Origin: Gemmataceae bacterium | Lineage (GTDB): Bacteria; Planctomycetota; Planctomycetia; Gemmatales; Gemmataceae | Direction: 5' to 3' | DNA length: 14,172 bases | NCBI GenBank assembly: GCA_020847555.1 | Contig: JADLBT010000315.1 | Coordinates: 1 to 14,172 of the forward strand | Shown: positions 1 through 6,266 of the stretch, one piece after another | Numbering within the stretch: position 1 is the first letter of the stretch | How the letters are laid out: every line of letters begins with the position of its first letter | The notes under the pieces: model-generated | Databases searched by the model: none | What the model was told of the DNA's origin: nothing | The model's input: the letters and a program-made list of their open reading frames with translations, nothing else | Program-made: the position numbers and the translations under genes

Positions 1-42
1 CCAGATATCTTCCTTCCTCCCTCATCCCTCATCCCTCACTTT

Positions 43-666
43 TCACGAGCCCTTGATGACGATCTCCGAGATCACCTGGGCGACGGCCCGGCAGGCGTCC
101 ACCGTCTCCTCCATCCAGCCGTATAGCTCGCGCATCTTGATCAGGGTGAGGATCTCCGGCGGGTGGCTGAATAGCTTGGCCTCGGTGTCGCGGTAGATGC
201 GGTCCGCCTCGTTCTCCAGCCGGCCGACCTCGCGCAGGCTGATTTCCATCTGGTCCAGTTCCTTCATCCGGCGGCACAGCTGGACCGCCCGCGCGATGTG
301 GCCGCAGCAGTCGTGGATGATCTGCGCCATCTCGACCTGCTCCGGGGTCGGCCGGTCGATGCGGAACGTCAGGAAGCGGTGCGAGACTTCCTCCATGTTG
401 TCGAGCACGTTGTCCAGCGAGGTAGCCAGGCGGTGGATGTCCTCGCGGTCCATCGGCGTGACGAAGCTGCGGTCCAGCGCCTTGATGATCTGCTCGACGA
501 CGAGGTCGCAGGCGTGCTCCTCGTCCTTCAGTTCCTCGGCCCGGACCGCCAGGTTGTCGAACGCCGACACCATCTCCAGGAACTTCCGCGACGCGCGGAC
601 GAGCAACTCGGCGGCCTCGTCGAACAGGTCGAAGAACTTTTCCTCGCGCGGCATCAGGAAAACCAT
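43..666 (-). CDS. DUF47/PhoU-like protein, probable phosphate transport accessory protein
   Basis: The protein is 207 aa, the usual size of DUF47 (PhoU-related) proteins, and is predicted to be an all-helical cytoplasmic protein. The N-terminus MPREEKFFDLFDEAAELL is typical of the family. Two acidic clusters, DEEHACD and ENEAD, resemble the E-x3-D metal-binding motifs of PhoU-like bundles, and PMDREDIHRLA is the conserved central signature. Family members are usually encoded next to a Pit-type phosphate transporter and are thought to modulate it. Such a gene would lie beyond the left edge, since this gene is transcribed leftward. I chose the ATG at 666 because GGAGG (complement of 672-676) sits 5 nt upstream. 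An earlier in-frame start at 726 would add 20 residues that do not resemble the family. No hairpin is visible in the 42 nt after the stop, which would fit an operon continuing leftward. Confidence 0.88.
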   Translation of the reverse strand: MVFLMPREEKFFDLFDEAAELLVRASRKFLEMVSAFDNLAVRAEELKDEEHACDLVVEQIIKALDRSFVTPMDREDIHRLATSLDNVLDNMEEVSHRFLTFRIDRPTPEQVEMAQIIHDCCGHIARAVQLCRRMKELDQMEISLREVGRLENEADRIYRDTEAKLFSHPPEILTLIKMRELYGWMEETVDACRAVAQVISEIVIKGS

Positions 667-811
667 GAGTCCCTCCGGCTCTCGGGCGCGGCACCGGCGA
701 AGGGCGCCCGGGGGTCCAATCGTCACAATCGCATTACTGGCTATTCTTGGGATTTTCCCACCGACAGCCAGATGAGCCTATCAGGATCGGGGGCCGGGGG
801 TGAGTGTAAAG

Positions 812-868
812 CCCACGGGTAACGTCCCGTGGGGGAAGCGCTGGCGACCTGACCCACGGGACGCCAGC
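812..868. repeat. Overlapping inverted repeats built on CCCACGGG
   Basis: The octamer CCCACGGG occurs at 812-819 and 853-860, and its reverse complement CCCGTGGG at 826-833. This allows mutually exclusive stems: 812-819 with 826-833 (8 bp, 6-nt loop), or 823-833 with 853-863 (11 bp, 19-nt loop). A third stem, GCTGGCG 840-846 with CGCCAGC 862-868, competes with the second. The element could be a dispersed REP-like repeat or a regulatory structure. Its position about 170 nt before tssA, upstream of the likely tssA promoter, makes an attenuator for tssA unlikely. Confidence 0.6.
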
Positions 869-916
869 CGCGGGCTCCAGGCTGACTCTACCCCTGCTCC
901 CGGTCGTTTTTTCCCC

Positions 917-954
917 CGCAAGCGCTTGCGTTGCCGGAACGGGTGGTCTATCAT
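917..954 (+). promoter_or_regulatory. Candidate tssA promoter with palindromic operator-like site
   Basis: TTGCGT (926-931) and TATCAT (949-954) are separated by 17 nt. The -10 matches the sigma-70 consensus at 5 of 6 positions; the -35 matches at 3 of 6. The perfect 14-bp palindrome CGCAAGCGCTTGCG (917-930) covers most of the -35, where a dimeric regulator could bind. The predicted leader to the tssA ATG is about 80 nt. This is a sequence match only, and planctomycete promoters are not well characterised. Confidence 0.4.
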
Positions 955-1040
955 ACCGCGATTGGAGGAGAATCCGGCCTCGGCGCAGGTCGCGATCCCG
1001 GCGGGAGGACGCTGCACCACCATCTCCGGGAACGTACAGC

Positions 1041-2126
1041 ATGGCCTCGGCTCCCGTTCTGGACTTCTCGGCGCTCACCCAACCCATCCCCGGGGATGCC
1101 CCCGAGGGGAGGACCGTACCGCTGCCGGTGCGCCAGAAGCTCGGCGCCGCCCGCAAGGAGACCGAGCCGCACCCGGACGACCCGAACCTGGGTGAAGTCC
1201 CCAGGAAGGCCGACTGGCCCGGGATCGTCCGCACCGTTGAAGACCTCCTCACCAACACCTCCAAAGACCTCCTTCTGGTCGCGCAGCTGACCGAGGCTCT
1301 GACCAGGCTGCACGGCTTCGCCGGTGTGCGCGACGGGTTGCACCTCTTTTATGAGCTGGTCGAGCAGTGCTGGGACCGTGTCCACCCGATGCCGGAAGAA
1401 GGCGAAGGGATGGACGTGCGCACCGGCCCGTTCCACTGGCTGAGCGACGCCGACCGCGGCGCCCGCTTCCCCAACACGGTCCGCGAGGTATCGATGCTGC
1501 GCATCGACAACCAAACGTACTCGTGGATGGATTGGAAGTGCTCGCAGGAAGGCAAGCCCCTGGTGGACGGCCGCGATCCGGTGCCCGCGGCGGACTTCGA
1601 CCGGGCGCTGCCGCTCTCGCCGGACGTGGCCGAGGATCTAACCCAGGCGAACGACGAGCTGACCCGGCTGGAGCAGAAGCTCGACGCCTTGATGGGGGCC
1701 GACGCGCCCGGCATGATGGGCCTGCGCCAGGCTCTGGAGGACTGCGCCCAGCTGATGCAGACGGCTGTGCGCCGCGCCGGCCCGACCGAGATGGCCGGCG
1801 CGGCGCCACCGGCCGCGGAGGCGGCGGCCGCGCTCGCCCCCAACGGCACCTCCCTCACCGCCTCCCTCGCGGTCGGGACCGGGACGATCGCTACCCGGGC
1901 GGAGGCGTACCGGCAGATCGAGCACATCGCCGCCGTCCTGGAGCAACTCGAACCCCACAGTCCCATCCCCGACTTGCTCCGCCGCGCCGTGGCGCTGGGG
2001 CGGATGCCGTTCCGCCAGCTGATCCGCGAATTGATCCGCGATCCCAACCACCTCGCCGAACTCGGCCGCGAGTTCGGGATCCGCGAACTGGGAGAAGGCG
2101 CGCCGCTCGCGCCCCCGAGTGGATAA
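1041..2126 (+). CDS. tssA: Type VI secretion system protein TssA (ImpA family)
   Basis: TssA proteins act at the T6SS baseplate and at the distal end of the growing sheath, where they coordinate tube and sheath polymerisation in the cytoplasm. This 361-aa protein has the ImpA_N region at about residues 5-160. It opens with QPIPGDAPEG, continues through a helical segment, and includes RTGPFHWLSDADRGARFP, which resembles the family. After an Ala-rich linker (about 245-280), the C-terminal part (about 284-345) contains the conserved run from AEAYRQIEHIA through EPHSPIPDLLRRAV to GRMPFRQLIRELI, typical of TssA C-termini. It is in the usual size range for short TssA. The ATG at 1041 is preceded only by a weak GGGA (1028-1031). 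The gene is followed after 115 nt by tssC, with no tssB in between. Confidence 0.9.
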   Translation: MASAPVLDFSALTQPIPGDAPEGRTVPLPVRQKLGAARKETEPHPDDPNLGEVPRKADWPGIVRTVEDLLTNTSKDLLLVAQLTEALTRLHGFAGVRDGLHLFYELVEQCWDRVHPMPEEGEGMDVRTGPFHWLSDADRGARFPNTVREVSMLRIDNQTYSWMDWKCSQEGKPLVDGRDPVPAADFDRALPLSPDVAEDLTQANDELTRLEQKLDALMGADAPGMMGLRQALEDCAQLMQTAVRRAGPTEMAGAAPPAAEAAAALAPNGTSLTASLAVGTGTIATRAEAYRQIEHIAAVLEQLEPHSPIPDLLRRAVALGRMPFRQLIRELIRDPNHLAELGREFGIRELGEGAPLAPPSG

Positions 2127-2150
2127 AATTACCTTCAGACGGCAGCGTTC

Positions 2151-2164
2151 CGGACCCGGGTCCG
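2151..2164. repeat. Perfect 14-bp palindrome in the tssA-tssC gap
   Basis: CGGACCCGGGTCCG is fully self-complementary and lies in the 115-nt spacer between tssA and tssC. It could form a small hairpin (5-bp stem, CCGG loop) or a protein-binding site. A tandem direct repeat, AACCCGACAGC, lies further downstream near 2198-2221, just before the tssC ribosome-binding site. No function can be assigned. Confidence 0.4.
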
Positions 2165-2241
2165 TTCCGGCACCGCGAACCGGACTGCTGTACCCTGAAA
2201 CCCGACAGCAACCCGACAGCAACCCCAGAGGAGGATTACCG

Positions 2242-3732
2242 ATGAGTGCCGCCGAACAGGCCCAGGCCGCCGCCGCGGCGACGACCACCACCGAGGACGC
2301 CGGCAGCAAGTGGCTCGAAGACGCCATCAAGACGACCCGCCCGCGCACCGACCAGGAGTCGCAGCGGACGCGCAACTACCTGGAGGAGTACGTCAGGCAC
2401 CTGATCCAGCCCGGCATGGTCGTCTCCAAAGACGCCGAGGCGAACATCAAATACTGGATCAAGGAGATCGACAAGAAGCTGACCGACCAGCTCAACGCGG
2501 TCATGCACCACGAGGACTTCCAGAAGCTGGAGGGCACCTGGCGCGGCCTGCACTACCTCGTCCACCAGACGGAGACGAGCGACACGCTGAAGATCAAGGT
2601 ACTTAACGCGACCAAGCGCGAGCTGTTCAAGGATCTGGAAAAAGCTGTCGAGTTCGATCAGAGCGCTCTGTTCAAGAAGATCTACGAGGACGAGTACGGC
2701 ACGCTGGGCGGCGAGCCTTACGGCATGCTGGTGGGGGACTTCGAGTTCAACCGCGACCCCGAAGACATCGCCATGCTGGAGAAGCTCTCCCATGTCGCGG
2801 CCGCCGCCCACGCCCCGTTCGTGGCCGGGGCGTCCCCGCAGATGTTCAACTTCGAGCGCTACACCGAGCTGAGTGGTCCACGCGATCTGGCCAAGATCTT
2901 CCAGGGCGTCGAGTACGCCGCCTGGAAGTCGTTCCGCGAGTCGGAGGATAGTCGCTACGTCGCCCTGGCTCTGCCCCGGGTACTGTCGCGTCTGCCGTAC
3001 GGCGAGAAGTTCAAGCGTGTCGAGGAGTTCAACTTCGAGGAGCAGGTCGATGGCACCGACCACGACAAGTACCTGTGGATGAATGCGGCCTGGGCCTACG
3101 CGACGCGCATTACCGATGCGATGGCCAAGTACGGGTGGATGGCCCGCACCCGCGGCGTTGAAGGCGGGGGGAAGGTCGAGGGACTGCCGGTCCATACCTT
3201 CCCGACCGACGACGGCGGGGTGGCGATGAAGTGCCCGACGGAGATCGCCATCACCGACCGGCGCGAGTTCGAGCTGTCGAACCTCGGATTCCTGCCGCTG
3301 ATCCACTGCAAGAATCGCGATTACGCCGCCTTCATGGGCGCCCAGTCGTGCCAGAAGCCCAAGACGTACTTCAGCGCCGACGCCAACGCCAACGCCGAGC
3401 TGTCGGCCAAGTTCAACTACATCATGTGCGTCGCGCGCTTCGCCCACTACCTGAAGGTGATGGCGCGCGACAAGATCGGTTCGTTCATGGAGGTCGGCGA
3501 CTGCTCGCGCTGGTTGAACGAGTGGATCATGAACTACGTCCTCGCCACTCCCGAGGGCGCCAGCGACGAGGCGCGAGCCCGGATGCCGCTCGCCGACGCC
3601 CGCGTCGATGTCCGCGCGGTCGCCGGCAAGCCGGGCTGGTACGAGGCGGTCGCGTACCTGCGTCCGCACTTCCAGCTCGAAACCTTGACCACGTCCATGC
3701 GCCTCGTCGCCGAGGTTCCAAAGAGAGCGTAA
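2242..3732 (+). CDS. tssC: Type VI secretion system contractile sheath large subunit TssC (VipB)
   Basis: TssC is the large subunit of the contractile sheath that surrounds the Hcp tube in the cytoplasm; it normally assembles as a heterodimer with TssB. The 496-aa length is typical. Family signatures include LTDQLNAVMHHEDFQKLEG followed by TWRGLHYLV (about 81-107), EYGTLGGEPYGMLVGDFEF (about 151-169), LALPRVLSRLPYG in the middle, and a C-terminal part with KVMARDKIGSF and the closing LRPHFQLETLTTSMRLVA. The N-terminal 20 residues are an Ala/Thr-rich low-complexity tail. The ATG at 2242 is chosen because AGGAGG (2229-2234) lies 7 nt upstream. An earlier in-frame ATG at 2119 would overlap tssA and add 41 unrelated residues. 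The gene is intact, with no sign that TssB is fused to it. Confidence 0.95.
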   Translation: MSAAEQAQAAAAATTTTEDAGSKWLEDAIKTTRPRTDQESQRTRNYLEEYVRHLIQPGMVVSKDAEANIKYWIKEIDKKLTDQLNAVMHHEDFQKLEGTWRGLHYLVHQTETSDTLKIKVLNATKRELFKDLEKAVEFDQSALFKKIYEDEYGTLGGEPYGMLVGDFEFNRDPEDIAMLEKLSHVAAAAHAPFVAGASPQMFNFERYTELSGPRDLAKIFQGVEYAAWKSFRESEDSRYVALALPRVLSRLPYGEKFKRVEEFNFEEQVDGTDHDKYLWMNAAWAYATRITDAMAKYGWMARTRGVEGGGKVEGLPVHTFPTDDGGVAMKCPTEIAITDRREFELSNLGFLPLIHCKNRDYAAFMGAQSCQKPKTYFSADANANAELSAKFNYIMCVARFAHYLKVMARDKIGSFMEVGDCSRWLNEWIMNYVLATPEGASDEARARMPLADARVDVRAVAGKPGWYEAVAYLRPHFQLETLTTSMRLVAEVPKRA

Positions 3733-3742
3733 GGATCCTCTT

Positions 3743-3778
3743 CCCGGCGCGCGGGAGCACATGCTCCCGCGCGCCGGG
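3743..3778 (+). terminator. Hairpin downstream of tssC
   Basis: A perfect 16-bp stem (3743-3758 with 3763-3778) with the 4-nt loop ACAT starts 10 nt after the tssC stop. It is very GC-rich but is followed by a G-rich stretch rather than a T-run. It may be a terminator, a processing barrier or a stabiliser of the tssC 3' end. Confidence 0.5.
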
Positions 3779-3833
3779 GGTGGCGCGGCGCTCCGGAAGT
3801 TCCGAAAACGGTGTCCGCTTTGGGCGGCGAAAC

Positions 3834-4009
3834 GTCATAACCTTGCAGAGCAGGGCGGTGGCTGGCGAGACGCAAGGCGGACGGCAAACCCCTGAGCCTC
3901 GGCAACAGCCCGCCGGATGCAGGGGCCTGTGCCCCCTGCCGGCGTCCTTACCCTGAGGCCTGTTACGACTTGGAAGGTTGCCCCAGGACGGGCCGGATGG
4001 TTTCCGGCC
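3834..4009 (+). promoter_or_regulatory. Possible structured leader RNA upstream of hcp
   Basis: The 329-nt tssC-hcp spacer has no gene. Manual pairing suggests a closed multibranch fold. GTCATAAC (3834-3841) pairs with GTTACGAC (3962-3969) at 7 of 8 positions. Inside it are CCTTGC/GCAAGG (3841-3846 with 3872-3877, sharing one base with the outer helix), GCCTC/GAGGC (3896-3900 with 3955-3959), and a strong bulged hairpin CGCCGG...GCAGGGGC with GCCCCCTGCCGGCG (3911-3944). A separate hairpin, GGCCGGA/TCCGGCC (3991-3997 with 4003-4009), lies 42 nt before the hcp ribosome-binding site. I do not recognise a known riboswitch class. It could instead be dispersed repeat DNA. Confidence 0.3.
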
Positions 4010-4061
4010 TACCCCCGGATTCCGGCCCCGCGGAGCAACCCCTACCCTTTGGAGGTTTGTC

Positions 4062-4553
4062 ATGGCTGCGGTTGATTATTTCCTGAAGATCGACGGCGTC
4101 GATGGCGAGGCGACGGCGAAAGGGCACGAGAAGGAGATCGATCTGGAGTCGTGGAGCTGGGGCGAGACCAACTCGGGCTCACACGCCCACGGCGGCGGCG
4201 GCGGCGCCGGCAAGGTCGTCATGCAGGACTTCCACTTCGTGATGAAGATCTGCAAGGCGTCGCCCAAGCTGCTGCAGATCTGTGCAACGGGCGAGCACAT
4301 CAAGAAGGCCACCCTCACCTGCCGCAAGGCGGGCAAGAGCCAGCAGGAGTTCCTCAAGATCGAGATGGAGGATCTGCTCGTTTCCTCGTACCAGACCGGC
4401 GGCAGCGGCCACAGCGACATCATCCCGACGGACCAGATCAGCCTCAACTTCACCAAGGTCAAGATGGTCTACAAGGAGCAGAAGCCTGATGGCACCCTCG
4501 GCGGCACGACCCCCGGCGGCTACGACCTGGCGAAGCAGGCGACGTGGTCGTAA
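4062..4553 (+). CDS. hcp: Type VI secretion system tube protein Hcp (TssD)
   Basis: Hcp forms stacked hexameric rings that make the inner tube of the T6SS; the tube is expelled when the sheath contracts and carries effectors. The 163-aa length is standard. The family pattern is clear: MAAVDYFLKIDGVDGEA at the N-terminus, IDLESWSWGETNSG (residues 27-39), the Gly/His-rich loop HAHGGGGGAGK (41-51), then MQDFHFVMKICKASPKLL (54-71) and the C-terminal strands DQISLNFTKVKMVYKEQ followed by DGTLGG. The ATG at 4062 has GGAGG at 4051-4055; an earlier in-frame ATG at 3978 lies in the leader region. The gene has its own long leader and a following terminator-like hairpin, so it is probably expressed as a separate unit, as is common for this abundant protein. 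No C-terminal effector extension is present. Confidence 0.95.
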   Translation: MAAVDYFLKIDGVDGEATAKGHEKEIDLESWSWGETNSGSHAHGGGGGAGKVVMQDFHFVMKICKASPKLLQICATGEHIKKATLTCRKAGKSQQEFLKIEMEDLLVSSYQTGGSGHSDIIPTDQISLNFTKVKMVYKEQKPDGTLGGTTPGGYDLAKQATWS

Positions 4554-4585
4554 GCGCGGTCCGTTGTCTCTGGCTCCGTCCTCGG

Positions 4586-4610
4586 GCCGCCGGCAACCAT
4601 TGCCGGCGGC
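4586..4610 (+). terminator. Terminator-like hairpin after hcp
   Basis: GCCGCCGGCAA (4586-4596) pairs perfectly with TTGCCGGCGGC (4600-4610) around a 3-nt loop. TGTCCCTCTTTC follows, which is pyrimidine-rich although not a pure T-run. It lies 32 nt after the hcp stop and 49 nt before the next start, so it probably ends or attenuates hcp transcription. Confidence 0.6.
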
Positions 4611-4659
4611 TGTCCCTCTTTCGCGGGCTGTTTGACGGCGCGGCCCCGCAGGAGCCCCC

Positions 4660-6204
4660 GTGTCCGAAACCGCCACCACCTACGACGAGGTTCCTTACAC
4701 CGGCTACGCCTTCCCGTCCACCCACCCGCAGCGATTGGCGGCCGTCGGCACGCTGCTGGGGATGCGCCCGCCGCCGACGGAGCGCTGCCGCGTGCTGGAG
4801 TTGGGCTGCGGCGTCGGCGGCAACCTGATCCCCATGGCCCTGGGCCTGCCCGGCGGGCACTTCGTGGGCGTGGACCTGTCGCGCCGGCAGATCGAGATGG
4901 GGCAGGAGGTCGTCCGCACGCTCGGGCTGACCAACATCGAGCTGCGGGCGCTGAGCATCCTCGACGTCGATGCGTCGCTGGGGCGGTTCGACTACGTCAT
5001 CTGCCACGGCGTCTATTCGTGGGTGCCGCCGCCGGTCCAGGACAAGATCCTCGATGTCTGCCGCGACAATCTCCAGCCCGACGGCATCGCGTATGTCAGC
5101 TACAACACCTACCCCGGCTGGCATGTGCGGGGGATGGTGCGGGAAATGCTGCGCTACCACGCGGGGCAGTTCCCCGACCCGCAGGAGGCGGTCGGGCAAG
5201 CCCGCTCGCTGCTGGACTTCATGCTCGAGACGGTCGGCGACAAGAAGGGCTGGTACGCGGAGATGTTGCGGCTCGAAGTCGATCTGCTGGCCGAGGCCAG
5301 CGACACGTACATCTACCACGAGCACCTGGAAGAGGTGAACCAGCCGCTGTATTTCCACCAGTTCGCCGCGCGGGCGGCAGTTCGCGGGCTGCAATACGTC
5401 GCGGAGGTGGACTCCAACCCGCTCCCTTCCAACGTTTCGCCCACCGCACGCGACACCCTGCTGCGCCTGGCGGGGGGCGACCTGATCCAGGGGGAGCAGT
5501 ACCTCGACTTCCTCCGCTTCCGGACGTTCCGCCGCACGCTGCTGTGCCACGCGGCCGTACCGCTGCGCCGGCCGCCCGCCGCGCAGGCGCTCGAAACCAT
5601 GTACATCACTGGCCTGGTCCGCCCGGTGTCCGAACAGCCGGACGTCACCGGGTCGGGCCGCGAGGAATTCCGGAGCGCGGAGGGCGCGAGCCTCGCAACA
5701 AACTACCAGCCCCTCAAGGCGGCCCTGGTCCGCCTCGCCGAGGCCGGGCGGGGCGGGCTGCCGTTCGCGGAGTTGTGGGCCGCCGTGGGCGCGCCCGCCG
5801 GCACGGGGAAGGAGGCGCTGACGGAACCGCTGCTGCAGTGTTACCTGGGCGGCCTGGTGAACCTGCATGTGTCCCGGCCGGACTATGCGCAGGAGCCGAC
5901 GGAGCGCCCCGTCGCCAGTCCGCTGGCACGGCTCCAGGCGGCGGACAAGGACGCCGTCACGAACCTCTGCCACGACCGGGTCCGGCTCAATCCGTTCGAG
6001 TGCCTGGTCCTGCGGCAGCTGGACGGCACGCGGAACCGCACCGCGATCCTCGACGCTCTGGTGGACGCGGTCCGGTCGGGCGCTTTCGCCCTGGAGTGGC
6101 AGGGCCGCCCGGTGCAGGAGTCCGACGAGGCGCGGCGGCTCATGGGCGAGGCGCTGGAACCGACCCTGCGCCGGATGGCGCGTGCCGCGCTGCTCGTGCG
6201 CTAG
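4660..6204 (+). CDS. Class I SAM methyltransferase with methyltransferase regulatory domain, PKMT-like (copy 1)
   Basis: The 514-aa protein starts with a SAM-binding Rossmann domain (about 10-170): motif I ELGCGVGGN (47-55), the acidic residue after strand 2 in GVDLS (70-74), then FDYVICHGVYSWVP and the hallmark YVSYNTYPGW (145-154). A middle region with YHEHLEEVNQPLYF and QFAARAAVRGLQY (about 219-246) matches the methyltransferase regulatory domain (PF10119). The C-terminal region (about 415-514), with FECLVLRQLDGTRNRTAILDA, resembles the winged-helix tail of rickettsial protein-lysine methyltransferases, which methylate outer-membrane proteins. The substrate here is unknown. No signal peptide or membrane segment is seen. 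The start is GTG at 4660 with AGGAG at 4650-4654. It lies downstream of hcp and 62 nt before a paralogue. Confidence 0.85.
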   Translation: MSETATTYDEVPYTGYAFPSTHPQRLAAVGTLLGMRPPPTERCRVLELGCGVGGNLIPMALGLPGGHFVGVDLSRRQIEMGQEVVRTLGLTNIELRALSILDVDASLGRFDYVICHGVYSWVPPPVQDKILDVCRDNLQPDGIAYVSYNTYPGWHVRGMVREMLRYHAGQFPDPQEAVGQARSLLDFMLETVGDKKGWYAEMLRLEVDLLAEASDTYIYHEHLEEVNQPLYFHQFAARAAVRGLQYVAEVDSNPLPSNVSPTARDTLLRLAGGDLIQGEQYLDFLRFRTFRRTLLCHAAVPLRRPPAAQALETMYITGLVRPVSEQPDVTGSGREEFRSAEGASLATNYQPLKAALVRLAEAGRGGLPFAELWAAVGAPAGTGKEALTEPLLQCYLGGLVNLHVSRPDYAQEPTERPVASPLARLQAADKDAVTNLCHDRVRLNPFECLVLRQLDGTRNRTAILDALVDAVRSGAFALEWQGRPVQESDEARRLMGEALEPTLRRMARAALLVR

Positions 6205-6253
6205 GTGCTTTCGAGGGCGGTTCGGCCAGCGCCGGCCGCGCTGCCCTCCGCGT

Positions 6254-6258
6254 GGAGG
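6254..6258 (+). promoter_or_regulatory. Ribosome-binding site deciding the start of the second methyltransferase
   Basis: GGAGG lies 8 nt before the GTG at 6267. Two other in-frame GTG codons (6252 and 6258) overlap or precede this site and cannot use it. The frame is open far upstream without being coding. Alignment with copy 1 (MSETATTYDEVPY against MAEPASTSYDDVPY) supports the same choice. Confidence 0.65.
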
Positions 6259-6266
6259 TGCGGCCC

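Larger units (their letters stand above)
667..1040. other. Divergent intergenic region between DUF47 gene and tssA
   Basis: No convincing gene is present in this 374-nt gap; open frames here lack credible starts or family resemblance. It holds the DUF47 ribosome-binding site (GGAGG on the minus strand, 672-676), a cluster of overlapping inverted repeats at 812-868 and a candidate tssA promoter at 926-954. A purine-rich GGAGGAG at 964-970 looks like a Shine-Dalgarno sequence, but no start codon follows at a usable distance. Confidence 0.6.

Noticed and set aside
1..42. Short tandem TCATCCC/TCCCTCA repeats at the left edge
   Set aside because: About three units of 7 nt after a stop codon; too short for a CRISPR array or a meaningful tandem repeat locus.
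2119..2241. Earlier in-frame ATG for tssC
   Set aside because: It overlaps the end of tssA, has no Shine-Dalgarno and adds residues not found in the family; the ATG at 2242 has a perfect AGGAGG.
2236..3762. 508-codon minus-strand open frame opposite tssC
   Set aside because: It is antisense to a strongly conserved gene, low in complexity and without family resemblance.
3834..3969. Known riboswitch such as GEMM (c-di-GMP) because of GACGCAAGGC and GGCAAACC
   Set aside because: The two motifs are in the wrong order and the conserved loops of the class are absent, so only an unspecified structured leader is proposed.
3978..4061. Earlier in-frame ATG for hcp
   Set aside because: The extra 28 residues come from the hairpin-rich leader and do not belong to Hcp; GGAGG supports 4062.
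4632..6251. Plus-strand frame open for more than 1.6 kb upstream of the second methyltransferase, in another frame over the first
   Set aside because: The translation is Arg/Gly/Ala/Pro-rich without domain resemblance, while the overlapping frame encodes a clear methyltransferase. It is an artefact of high GC.
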